Below are positions 1 to 12,667 of a stretch of 64,000 bases of DNA, in pieces. This DNA is from Dromaius novaehollandiae. Taxonomy: Eukaryota > Chordata > Aves > Casuariiformes > Dromaiidae. The notes beneath the pieces were generated by a model that saw only the letters and a program-made list of their open reading frames with translations, had not been told where the DNA came from and searched no databases. Numbering within the stretch: the first letter of the stretch is position 1; every line of letters begins with the position of its first letter. Where the stretch lies: NCBI RefSeq assembly GCF_036370855.1, contig NC_088132.1, forward strand, positions 62,658,841 through 62,722,840. The letters are read 5' to 3'. The position numbers and the translations under genes were made by a program.

Positions 1-3000
1 GAGGAGTAAAGAGCAAATCAAATCAGCTTCACAAGACCATAGCAACTATAATATCTCTGACCAGGCCTATTGTTGTGTATCCAGTAGAACACGCAATCCA
101 ATGCTTTCTTCATCCTCACATCCAGCTGCCATCAAAAACGTACACTGTATGACCCAAAATGTTGTCACTGCAGCTAAGGTCAGGCATGATGTGACATAAG
201 AGCTACCTTATAATACAAAACTGAGTTTCACTGAGTAATTGATATTGTAGGAAAACAATTAGCTGATATAAAAAAGATTTGGCTCATGGCAGGTTGTTAT
301 GCTTATTTCTAAGTAATACATAGTATCTGGTATACTGTAGGTACATAGTATATCTACCTATCCAGTACCAGACACAGCATGGGAAATGCAGACAAGCTAC
401 TCATAAGAGAAATGCATCCATCAGATAGTGGAGCTTTGGTACAGTAGCATGGACCTTTATACAAAATGAGAACATTCACAGCTTTCTTTATATACACATG
501 AGAATGCTCTCATCACTCATAAAAGTTCAAACATTTTAGAAATCCTACTAAGCTCTCTGCTTTAGAAGCAAAGAGCTCTCTGCTCCCTCTCACTTTGTGG
601 AAGTGAACTCCAACTGCTAAAACCTCTCTTTCATATATAGCATGTATTTCCCTTAGTAAGTTTTCTATTTGTTGCCTTTTTGGTTTCACAATGTGCTTCC
701 TCCTTCTTGTATCATGAAATAGTAAATGAAAGAGGCTCACTTCTCTCCTCTGTAATTTTTTTATACAGTACACACTGAATTGTTTTCTCTCTCTTCATAC
801 ACAAGCATTGGACTCTAGTAATTTCTAGGACCCCTATATTTCTATCAGGCTTTTTAATCTTGGTTGATAGATTTTGTTTTTACATTTTTACTTTAAAATG
901 GGTAAAAAGATAATTGAGCATATTATTTCAGGTGAGGACACTCCTACTCAGAGAAGAGCATAAAGCCTTCCACACATAATCTGATCAACACACTTACAGC
1001 TAGCTCTTATCTAGAGAGCTGGTTTTATTATTAGGATCCACCTGACTTCAAGCAGGCACAATTAAAGAGCATAACAGGAGAAATCAAGCTGAACTGACCT
1101 ATATACTGATTCTTTTATTAATTTGAAAGTATACTTTCAATTATTAAAAATAATTAGTGTGAGAACAGCAGAATAAATAACATATTACGCACATTCAAAT
1201 CATTTGAATTGTTAAATGTTTTCTGTAGAAAGTCATAACTGGCTAAAACATTCTAGCATACAAGAATGCAAGGACTGACTTTTCCGTTATTGATAACACT
1301 TCTTTTTTTCCTCATAATACAACAGATTTGTATGCACATGTAAATTTGTGTAGTTGTACTGTTCCTTGCTAACATTTAGCAATGCATACATATACATCTG
1401 AAACAGTATAATAACTGAACACATTTTGTAGAGGTAACAGTATTTCATTTGAATTTAAATGTCTTGTTTTGAATAAGCAGTTATATTATGGAGCTAAATC
1501 AGTCAGCCTAACAACAAAGGGCAGTATGCTGATGAATTATGTATGTTATCTGCATTTTCTGCCTGCTGATAATTGACAGGTATCATGGCACCTTCTACAA
1601 ACTTCCTGTAATTATATGCCACATATCAAACACTGACTTATGTGTAATGGTCCCCACACACACACACAAAATGTTTTTATGTTTTATTTAGAGCTTAAAG
1701 CATTTTTAAATTTTATGTTTCTCTCACTCTGATTTCCAAGCTGTTTTGCCACTCAACCCATTCAACAATGTTAAATTAATGAGATTTCTTCAGCATTAGT
1801 TTATTAGAGTCACTCATTCAAGCTTTGTTACATACTTTTTATTTGTTTTATTTAAAAACATTTAGTAAGGATAAACCAAAGAAAAATTTCCTTTTAATTG
1901 TTTAAGAGAACTAACTTGCCATTTCAAGACTTGTAGTAAAATAGATGGCTCAGCCATGCTATCAAGTTCCTGTCTTTAATGACAGATATATTTTAAACAT
2001 TACATAGCTAGTTTAGGTAGTGATAAGTTAAAAAAACTAATGTCTTAACAGAGCTGATTAAATAGCTAGTTCGTTCTTGGTAGTACGTATTTAATTGAGA
2101 CTAACTCCACCATAGCAAGGACACATTAATTGGGTAGCTCCGCAACTGGACTCATTAGATGCAATGCTTACTGATTAAATTTAACCACTACTGGGTATCT
2201 TAGCACATGATTCAGAATTACTTTTCTTTTAATTCAGTGTTCTGCTCCTTGGAAGGAAATTAATTTTGCTGAGAATTATTTTAATAAAACTGTGATAATA
2301 AAGCTATAATTAAAAAGGAGTCTTTTAGTTACCTTGAAGGGCTTTTTACTTATATTGCCTTAAATACCCAAATTTATATTTTAATCTAAAAACCTATATT
2401 CAGTAAATGATATGCCTGGTTTATGTAAAACAGCAGGACTAATGTATACTATGGAAGAGTTCCTCACTCTCTATTATCTCATCCTTGACAGTATTCACTA
2501 CCAGAGAAAGTACATGAAATAAAACCCAACATTCACAGAAAGTGATTGTGCATGAAGAAAATTAGATAAATACCTATTTTGTTCCCATTAATTTAGACTT
2601 CATTTGTCAACTTCTTCTTTAGAAACCAAAGCTTATACTCTTATCCCGTATCATTGACTAAGTTAAGTTTCGAGGTTAATACCTTAATGAAACAAGTGCT
2701 GTGATACACTACTTCTCTGTGAATTAAAATATACTATTAAATATCTTTATAAAGCATCTTTCATCAAAAAACACTTAACAAACTGTCAAAATATGATACT
2801 TGACACTCTGGTAGAAGGTGACAGCTTGTAAACAGTCAGTGATGTTAAAGGAAATATAATCTACCACCAGCTAGTAACATCTCTGCTCTTCACTGAACTG
2901 AAAGACAGAAGTTCAAGAAGGGGAAAAAATAACAGTACTTTTTCTATCAGGCATGATTATTGGCAAAAACATCTGGATTTGTGGACCTGGCTTGCTTGGG

Positions 3001-5640
3001 ATAATTCAGAACTTTAAAAAGCTAAGGGTAGATAAATGAGGCAAAAAGCAGAGGGCAGACTTTTAGCAGTTGTTGGCAAGTGTTCATAAGAACAGTTGTC
3101 AATGACCATACATAAATTTAATTTTCAATACCTTAACATTCAAAGTAAACCCAGAATTCATAGAGACATGTAGAAGCATTCTGCTGTGGGGCTGAGTGCT
3201 AACTTTTATATTGCTGTCCCTGCTTTTAGGCCCTACATCTGATTCTGCAGAAAAAGATATTGCTTGAACTTTTAAAAAATGTGCCTTTAGGCAGAAAGTT
3301 GTGAGGCATTGCAAACATGATTTAAATAGAAATGATCGTGCTCCTTTCTAATTTTTATTTTATATTGCCACCAATGTACCTACCACTTTTGAACAGGCTT
3401 TTGTTTTCTAGGTGCTGCTCATCCAGCTTATCCTGAAGCAGCACAGCTGCTTTTCCCAGAAGCTTTCCCTTTTCCCAGAAGGCTTCAGTGGGAGAAGCTC
3501 TCCAAACTATCTAAGAGGTATCCTAACCGCAGTAGGAGGTTAGGAAAGCAAACAGGCTGGGGTGCTTAGAGACATAAGACTTCCAGATCCAGAATGTCCA
3601 GGGGATACAAAGGAACTACTCTTAGAAAGAAAATGGCAAATCAGAGACATTTCTGGATGTTGCCTTCCTTAGCCAAACAAAATAAAGATTAGGAGAGGAC
3701 TGGCTTAGTCTTGATAAAAACAAAATCCAAATGTCTTCCACTCTGTATCCTTCTAAAGAATAATCAAGCAAACATTCAAAACAAAACAGGCTTTATGATT
3801 CCTTTTCATCTTTTAATGGTCTCCTCACCTGTCAATCTGCTTAGCATAGTCTAATTTGTTTAGGGCTAAATAATACAACACTTTCTTCACAGGAGTGGTA
3901 CATATTTAGGCAAGCAATCCTATGAAATTAACAGGACTACTCCTCTAATTAAGGGGTTCAAGACAGGACCTTGGCAAATACCTTTTCTTGCCTGTGAACA
4001 TTCACATCAAAAGTGCTTACAAAGGAGGTTATTATTATATTAGAGCAGTGTTATCTGATTTCTTTTAGTGGGGTGGGCCACATCACCTCCTGCTGGCGCA
4101 CTCACAGGCTCTGGCTCCCAGTCTTCCCATTATAATGTGGTCAGAAGAGAGTCTATTACATACTCTCAGATACCACAGGAATAGACCTGTCACATCGTGG
4201 GCATGGATGGGTTCATTTCCAAGCATATAATGGAAGATACACAAAGCTCTTAGGAAAGAGGGTGGAACAGTTGCCAGAACAATTCCCTGGTCCAAGAGGA
4301 TGGCCCTGGAAAAGAGCATCATGGAGCAGCCATCTTCTGGTGGGCTGGGTATGACATGCAAGCCCTAAGTGAGTACCCCCACACCAGACCTAGTTCAGTT
4401 ATGCTTGCAATCATGGATCATAAGCTACTAGGTTGTGCAAGTTCATGCTCATTATTCAGTCCCTGATCTTTCTGTGGCCCTGGAAAAGGGGATAAATGAA
4501 AGATCCATATTGCCAAACTACAAATGCTACCCCTAAACTGAGTTTTCCCTTGCAAGTAAGCTGCAAATAGAGAGAATACCAGTCTGTTAAATCAGCTCTT
4601 GCATTAGAGAATTCCAACTACTTTCCTCTCAACTACAAGTAGCTTCTGACAGGACTTATACCTATATCATTTTGTGAGTAGGTCTTCAAAGGGTGAACTG
4701 TAAACACACTGGCCTATATTTGCCCCTAGAGAATAAGCACATCATTTCTGCTTATTTTGGCACTTGAGTCTACCAACAAAAAAGTCTCACAGTGGCAAAA
4801 CAGGCTGTCATTCTGATAGCAGGCTGACTTGATTAATATAGTTGCAAAGCTTGTTTTGCAATTCAAACCTTGTCAAACCAAATCCAAAATGATTTTCTTG
4901 GATAAATCCAATTACAATGTAAATACTGAATCAGAACGTATTTTCTGTAATTACCAAGCAATCCTGTAAAAGGAGTCCTAAAGCCTGATAATGTTCCCCC
5001 TGCCAAATGACACCTTTCTGGAACATTTCAGTACTTGGCAGAAACTGATGGCAAGTTTGCATGTAAAAAGCCACCAGCTTCAGGCTGGCTTGAAAGTGGC
5101 TGTGCTCAAGTCAGCCCTAGTACTGCTCTAGTGGGAGACAGGAGACTCGACAAGCTAGTGTCTAAAGGAAACGGACACATTTCCTATCCTCTGTTTTTAA
5201 TTTTAAGACCTTTCTTACCTGGATACACTTCTGTCAGATCAGTGAAGGCATCAGCAGGCTTTGCTCTTTATTGTTACTTAAGACAGTGGTATGTTAACTT
5301 ATCATTCTCATTTGTTGTACACTTCTATTTCAGTTAAAAAAAAAAGCAACAAATAAACATTTTTGTTTTTGAAAAATGTCTTAGGCAAGTGTTGGAAGTT
5401 TTTTCTTCCTGTAAAGCTGGCAGTCAGCATTACTGATTCTGAGAAGTTTAAAGGCAAAATGCCAAATCCTTTAAATAACTGTTTTTTTGGTTAGCTGGCA
5501 ACCTTGATGTCTGCAGTGGCTTTGGTTATGTGGCGCCTGATTTTTAAGTTAAGGGCAGCTTTAAGTGTTCAAATAATTCAAAATAGGGCCCTTAGTTTTC
5601 CATTAATATTTTTCCCATTTGAAATAATGGGGTACCAGTT
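1..5640. other. AT-rich intergenic DNA without recognisable genes
   Basis: No open reading frame here resembles a known protein and all frames are short. The stretch is AT-rich with many TAAT-type words, most densely between about 2,000 and 2,330. A short CA tract lies at 1,655-1,668, and the word TTTTCCCAGAAG is locally duplicated around 3,450-3,482. By analogy with human gene order this is the far 5' flank of SMIM15. That placement is inference, since no neighbouring gene is visible at this end. Confidence 0.6.
1655..1668. repeat. (CA)7 microsatellite
   Basis: Seven uninterrupted CA units, read directly. Length polymorphism is likely. Confidence 0.85.
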
Positions 5641-5859
5641 CGTGGCCAAGATCTCGCAAATAATGACTGCCCTGAACGGCTCTACTGAAGTGCAGGAGCG
5701 TGCACAGCAGGTGGAAACATTTTGAAGGAAGCTTTTTTTTGGTCTAAAAATAACAGTTGGTTGAAACTGAATGTTTCACAGGAATGTAACAGCTGTTTGG
5801 ACAACAGCAACAAAACAAAATCCTGCAAAAGGTGTCTCTAGTCCCTGGTAACTGCCGCA

Positions 5860-6180
5860 GGTGAGAAGGGAAGAGCCCCGGTGGTGGCCAGCCAGTAGCT
5901 GGGTCCCTGTCGGGGGCAAAAGGGGTTTCCCACATCCCGGGCCCGAGTCCTCGCACTGAGGCGCACTCAGTCCTCCGCACTTGCCCGCTAGAGATACTGC
6001 ACTTTGTATGAACAAGCAGCGGTGTGGGGAGCTGGACTGCGGCAGGGGCTCCCCCGGCGACGGGGCTCGCCTCGGCAGAGGGTGACGCCGGCTGAGGTCC
6101 CCGTGCGGAGCCGGGTGCGAGCCTGCCCTCGCCTCCGGGGAAAAGCAGCACGCCTGGACCACGGGTTCGGGAGGGATTGT
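5860..6180. promoter_or_regulatory. isolated GC/CpG-rich block (orphan CpG island candidate)
   Basis: About 320 bp is markedly GC-rich with many CpG dinucleotides (clusters such as CCCGGGCCCGAG and CCCCGGCGACGGGG), while both flanks are AT-rich. CpG-dense islands in vertebrates usually mark promoters. Immediately upstream, CCGCAG followed by GTGAGAAG at 5,861 forms a good plus-strand splice donor, so a noncoding first exon ending at 5,860 is possible. Overlapping reading frames on both strands in this block (up to 159 codons on the minus strand, from 6,255) resemble no known protein and are expected by chance in GC-rich DNA. It could also be a decayed GC-rich repeat. Confidence 0.4.
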
Positions 6181-9100
6181 CTTTTCTCTTTTTAAAATGT
6201 AAAAGGATCTATCCGGTGACAGTATACAAATAAAACACCTTTCGAAATTTTTCACAATGAAATTGTTGTTTTCCAGACAGACTCATTCCTCACTAGGACA
6301 AAAATATTTACAGGCCATTGACCATCTTGAGAATTTTCTGGAATTCTCCAAGTCAGCCGTCAGCTCTCTGTTGTATCTTTAGTACTTTATTTCACTTTAA
6401 CATAACAAAGAGAAAAAAAAAATCCTCTATCCCCAAAATGTTTTCACCCACACCAATAAATGTCCTTGTGCTGATGATGCTTAAAGTAGGAATTTATGTA
6501 TCATTATATTTCAAAGATGCACTTTAAGTATTTACATGTTACAACTTCCTGAGTAATACAGACTGTACTTGTCTAGAGCTGTTTCTGCAGTACATTTTTT
6601 CAACACCCAGTTACTACATGCTTGCCTCAAGATAATCTGTGGAAAACTTCATGAGAACTGCATTAGCCCGGATTTCTACAAGATGTTATCAGAATCAAAA
6701 CAAAAATTCATTAAATAAATATACAATAACTTTGTGCCAATATTGTGTACCACTTCTGGTTCTACACGATGCACAAGTTTCACATTTCTACTTCATCAGT
6801 ATCCATCATATTCATAGACAGTCTTAAGACCCAATATATATGTAAAACTATGGAAAATGATATTAAAACACCTATGTCTTAGACATGAAAAATCTCAAAG
6901 TTTTTTGCCTAAAGGAATGGAGAAAAACATTTAATAAAAATATGAGATTATTAAAAGCATCAAATCAATTACTGTATTTCCTTATCTGTGATACCATGGA
7001 TTAAAACAGCATCACAGTCCTCTGAGGAGACGATGTAGGAACAGTCTGTGCTTCCCTGAGACATTTCAGATTTATTGTGATCTTTTACTTTAGACTGGGT
7101 GAAAGTTGGAAGATGAGGTAAGGATAACAATGTTGTGTTTGTCAGTGAGAACCTGCAAGTGAAAACCACCAGTCTGCCTTCACTATTAAAGTCAGATGAA
7201 TGGAGATGGGAAACAGCAATACTTTCAGGAACAGCAGCAAGGCAAGTTTAACATAATCTTAGTATCCCCCTTAAAACTTGAAAAACCCAAAGCACACCTT
7301 TATTATATAAGAAATCCATCCAGTTAAACTGAAAGAAGTGGAGAGAGCCTGAGCACTAGTTGAGGACTTTGCCCAACAAGAATGAAAAGGCTAAATGTAG
7401 TGCAGAGGAAACAGTACAGCCTGTAACGTAACCCGCACTTGTCCCGCAGTGGGGGGCCCATGGAGAACTGAGCACGCTGGGGAAAGAAGAATGCGAGGGG
7501 AAACGCACCGGGTAGTGGGAATTCACACTGCCGTCTGGCGAAGGCGAAGACAGGCTGCGTCTCACACGCCACTTGACTAAGGTAGACCTGACACTGCTCA
7601 TTTCCAGTCATTTGGTATATGTGATACCTCAGCACCTACACTTGCCCATGGACAAGGTCCTCTCTGCCTCCCATCATGCTAGGTGCTGTATAAAGAACGA
7701 AAAGACTATCCGTGTACCTGAAGCACTTACAGTGTGAGCCCTGGACTTTAAGCTGATATCAAGGCATTAATAAAATGAAGAAGCAAGTCTGATGAATATA
7801 GCAGCCATCCTGAGGATTTTTTTAGAAAGGAGTGTGCGTAACAGTTTAGTTCCAGCCTTACTTCATTCAAACTTAGTTAAAAGCTCAAAAAACAGTTGCG
7901 TATGTACTGCAAATAAATATTTTGCCAAGAATATTCATCTTCTGGTTGGGCCAGCTGAAGGTTTGGAACATTCTGAGTAATGCAAACAAGTCCTAATTGA
8001 ACCTATAATTATAATGATTGATACTACATAACAGTGCCAGTTGATAACAGCTAAGCAGGTGAGAAGACTCTTGTGTGCTGTGCAAACCCTGCTCATTCTA
8101 TTTTCTCTTAAATTTCCACCCTTACCTTTCTTTTGCTAAAAATTTTTACACCATGTCATAAATGTAGAATATTTTGAGATAGGAGCTGGCATTTTGGTAT
8201 GGATTTGTGCAGACTGTGAAGTCCAGATTTGATTTTGACCCATAGGTTCTATTATAATTATTATATTATAATACAAAACATTGTAATGACATGGTGGATT
8301 GGAATTTTGCTTGAGAAAGGACCACTGGATGTAACCAGTGCCCTAGCCTTTGCCTTGGTCTGTAGGTATGAAAAGATCTGCAAAATTGCTGCAGAATAAA
8401 CATTCATATGCAATAAAAATATCTTCCTTCTCTTTTTGGCTAGAGATTTTTAGAAGACACTGAACACTGAACATTTGTTACAGAAAAAAATTTATATAGT
8501 ATAAAACTAATGCTCTGTTTTTATTCTGTAGAGATGAGAAAAGTGTTTCTCTAGTATTAAAAATAATAAAAACAAGTTAAATCATCCCAGAATTTAAATT
8601 CTTACCAATTTCGATACTCCCTACCTTGCTTGTACCACAGACACTGATACTACAGTCAGAGCTGCAGTAGCTCCTATTTAGGATTATGTACGTTTTACTT
8701 ATGTGTTATAAGCACCATCTTCTACCAATATTGCAATTTAATTAGAAAAGCTAACATACTTTGTTTTAAGAGAAAATAATGGTTTGGTTATCTCTGCATC
8801 ACTGAAATCTGAGACCTAGCATATACATGCCTTTGATAAATACATTGTTTAAATATACCTGTTCTGATCTGAATCGTATTAGCATACAGAGATTCAGTTT
8901 TTGTGTATCAGTTTAACAACATTTTCAGCAGCAAGATCTAGGCTAAATCACCAAGTAATTTCCATTTGTGAACAATCAATTTCATAATGCCTAATGCACA
9001 GAAAAGCTTCACTTTTTCTGTAGAGAAGTTCTTGACTGGGATTGAGTTGTGAGAGTCCTGAGAGAGAAAAATCTGTAGGACAATAGATACCATTATTCTG

Positions 9101-9473
9101 CTAAGGTTTGGGTTTTGACTTTTTTTTCCTCCTGACAGGAGCAAAGAAAGGAAGCCTGAATAATTCCAATTCAATACCAGATTCATCGGTCATGAAACAT
9201 AAATTTTATAAACAAAATAAAATGAAATAAGATACACCAGCTGATTACATGCTGATGTCAGAAGAACTTTTAGCATGCTTCCTACAACCTGCTGTCATCA
9301 GAAGGGTTTCCTATTTAATATATGGGTGGTGGTTGGTTTGTGCTAGATTCCAGGCCCACCTCATCTTTGGATGTTGAAACAATGTGGATATTAAGCAGAT
9401 ACAGGATGTTCCATACCTTACAGTGGCAGAGTGACTCAGTCTTTTGTCTCTCTTGCATATATACATATAAATA
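6181..9473. other. intergenic DNA, one possible repeat relic
   Basis: Mostly AT-rich sequence with no supported exon. A slightly GC-richer stretch at about 7,320-7,740 contains a repeat-like segment, listed separately. Nothing else was recognised. Confidence 0.5.
7655..7745 (+). repeat. possible ancient interspersed repeat relic
   Basis: The text around CATCATGCTAGGTGCTGTAT, followed about 45 nt later by GCACTTACAGTGT, resembles the 'tgctaggcgctgtacaaa ... agagcttacaatct' pattern of an old interspersed repeat common in archosaur and turtle genomes. I recognise the pattern only from general knowledge, and I am not certain of the repeat class or the boundaries. Confidence 0.35.
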
Positions 9474-9492
9474 TGTGTGTGTGTGTGTGTGT
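9474..9492. repeat. (TG)n microsatellite
   Basis: A run of about nine TG units preceded by a TA/CATA-rich lead-in, read directly. Confidence 0.85.
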
Positions 9493-10762
9493 ATGAGTGT
9501 ATTTATAGTCAAGAAACCATTATATGCTCTTTTTCTTAAATGTGAAGATCACTGACATCCACCTAGCTGTGTAATTATAATATTAAACTAACAAGTGAGA
9601 TTCATGTTTGGTGTATATGAGAAATGAGTAAGTACTCTACTGTCTCAAATAGAAATATTTTAATACATTTCTCACTCCACCACTTGGTGTTACCTTTCTG
9701 TAGTCCTGGTCTGTCCACTGTACCATGCATGCTGAAAACACAGTGGGATGCAAAGCAAGGTATCCAGGGATCATGGACCTCTCTTAAAGACCAAGGGCAG
9801 TTCATCTTGAGAAATGGAAAAAATATATCTGCAATGAAAAGCCAAGGATCTGAATTAACTCCCTCTGGTGGTCTGCAGGGCTTCCCAGCGTGTACATTAT
9901 CTGACTACATACCTTTACGTCATGTCCGGGTGCAAGACTGGGCTTCTTTGTCCTGCCTCTTGCAGAGCATTTAAACCCATTGTTGCATTTTTCTAGGCTC
10001 TTGCAACATGCATAACACAGTGTAAGAATAAGCAATTGCATTATTTTCCTAGTGTAATGTTTTCTTTGCTTAAGTACAAATATCAGGTGCCATACAAGTT
10101 GCAGCACTGGTTTATATTTGCACAGTAATTGCTTAAGTAAATTACAGTGCATGAGTAAGCAAAATGGGAATGGAGAGAGGACTCCCTTACCTGGATCGAA
10201 GTTTTCCATTGCCTGTGTAACATGCATTTATTGCTGGGCTTGCCTTAGAATGGATCCTAATGACCCAGCAGCATGACACTGAATTATTTTGCATTATCAG
10301 TTTGCTGAGGTCCCCACATCACTGGTTATTGTCAGAGCACTTGAAGTCAAGAAGCAACTGATTGCATCCATGACTGAAAATACCAGCACTCTCCATTTCC
10401 TACTATTTCCTCTGCATTAATCTCTAAATCTATGCTAGTCGTCTTTATAGCTTTCGCCTCCCAGTGCTTATACGTGTGAGAACAGGGTTAAAGAAACCAC
10501 TAAGGCTAATAATTTCTTAAGCAGAGATGGGAAGATGTCCTAAATAAAAATAAGATGGTCTTCAAATTACCTCTGTTATTGGATACGGAACAGAAGAGTT
10601 GGCAGGAGAGGCTGGGGAAAAAGATATTGGAGCTACATCAGAAAGCTTCAGTTTTGCACTGCCACTTGGTCACTGCTGAGTTTTGTGGTGGTAACAACTG
10701 GTTTGGGGCTACAGCTGAGGGTAGGTAATACTCCCAGAAAATAACTGCAGTTTGGGGGACAT

Positions 10763-10812
10763 CTCTAAAGAGACTTTCAGCTAAATCCTCTAAAGAGACT
10801 TTCAGCTAAATC
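10763..10812. repeat. perfect 25-bp tandem duplication
   Basis: The 25-bp unit beginning CTCTAAAGAGACTTTC occurs twice back to back (10,763-10,787 and 10,788-10,812) without a mismatch. Perfect identity suggests a recent duplication by replication slippage, or conversion between the copies. Confidence 0.9.
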
Positions 10813-12610
10813 TTTGCCCCCACGTTTATGCTACTATAAATCATGTTGGCCAGTACAAACTTAGTGTCACTAACAATGGCAGCAAGTGTTCATATTGCAG
10901 AAAAGAGGCCTTGAATGCTCATTCAGTATTTCCCCTTACAATATTTTCAAAATTATTTTCAGCAGCATTTTACCTGTTTGAGTGCACTGTTTTACATCTC
11001 TCTCTAGAGCTCCATCAATAAAGACCTAATGTTCTGCTTCTCCAAATGCCTCTCAGATATTGAACAAAACATAATATACATCACAAATAGTGAACTTTTA
11101 ATGTTCTCTCTTGTCACTGGTTCTCTTTCACTCCAGCCTGCATTAATCTCTGTTACTCTCTTGATACTCTTCTGTTATGAGGCTTAAAGTGTTCCTGCTA
11201 CTTCACTATGCAGGGATAGATAAATAAGAGACTAAGGGGAGGCATAATAGCTCTGTAGTGAAAATGAACATAGTCTTAGGTGCAGGTGGAGTCAGAATTA
11301 GCAGATGCATGTACTCCCTATCACACTGCAGAAGAAAGCTTATGCAGTTAGATTCATGCTAAGATCTTTTGCGTGATCAGCACCAAAGCAGTCACAACTT
11401 TTCCCCAAGTTTCACATTTTTTTTCACTTCTCAATTCTGACATTTTTTGTTATATTCTGCAATGAGGCTTGAAGGTGGGAATGAGGCAGGGGGAGCCAAC
11501 AGGAGCTGTGAGGTTGTGACCGAGATTGAAGAAGAACTGGCTAGAGTCAGTATGAAGGTGAGGGAGAGCAGCTAAGGAGCTACAGGAGTAGTTGAAGCCA
11601 CCGGGGTAGAAGCAATGAGAAAAACTCCAGCTGGGAAACCATAACCAGGGAAATGGGTGGAGAGCAGTGAAGAGGAGAAGGAGAGATAAAAACAAGCAGG
11701 CACATTCACGAACCACTTGCTCTTAGGTGCACTCTGACACCCTTGCTAAGAGAAGCAGAAGGTTTCAGACCACTAGCTGTGTACAGTCAGGAATGCCCCA
11801 GGTATTCTGACCATATTATGCATGTAGTCCTCATGAAAGCCTATGGCAATTCGTTATTGGCTTACTCCTATAAAAAATACAAGATGCACATATTGCACAC
11901 TGAATTTGGAGAATTTTCTGACTTTCAGTATTTGGTGTCTCAATCCCAACATTACTTTTATTTCATGAGCATATACATTCAGACAAATTTAAGGAAACAT
12001 AAGCAAAACTACTACTACTAACTGAAAAGTCATATTTTCCGGTTGTCATCAGAGTGCCATATTAAATCTTTGCCGTGCTTAGAAAACTGGAAGTATATTA
12101 AAAATGCATTCGGACTTAATTTGATACAGTATTCCTGTTATAATGGACAAATCTCAGATCAATTCACTCATACTGAAATACCAAACTTGATACCTTTTAA
12201 AATTTTTCTTTTAAAAAACCCTCTTAAATGTGTTTCTTTTATCTGTTTCTGGGCATAGTTAGCAATAACTGGTGGGCAGTATGCTCTGCTGTAGTTTACT
12301 TTCCTTTTTTTAAAAAAAAAAAGGATCAGGAGCCATCTAGGTCTAACGGGTTCTTTTACAAAAGCAGTTCTGAAGAATGAAGTTCTCTCATCCCACATTC
12401 TTCCACATTTCGTCTGCTTTTCCTGCTGTGAATGTTCTTCCAAATAGTTAGGCTGGGTCTGCTCAGTACATCATTTGTTATCCTAGGTCTCTCTGCTCTG
12501 TCTTTAGGAGCAAAATCCACAAACTCAGATCTACTTTCTCAGCACTACTGAGCAGATCCCAATTCTTGGAAGCTACCTTCTGCATATATTGCTGGGTAAG
12601 AAGGTACACA

Positions 12611-12667
12611 CGTACCCTCTTTTTCATGAGCTTTTTCATGAGCTCCGTACCCTCCTTTTCATGAGCT
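12611..12667. repeat. short direct-repeat cluster
   Basis: The word TTTTCATGAGC occurs three times. The first and third copies are each preceded by CGTACCCTC. This is consistent with stepwise local duplication. Confidence 0.8.

Noticed and set aside
5776-6255. 159- and 135-codon minus-strand frames over the 5.9-6.2 kb CpG block
   Set aside because: They overlap in different frames of the same GC-rich block and resemble nothing known. A chance effect of composition.
9802-10227. 141-codon minus-strand frame
   Set aside because: No recognisable domain. Antisense frames of this size occur elsewhere in the window in clear noncoding DNA.
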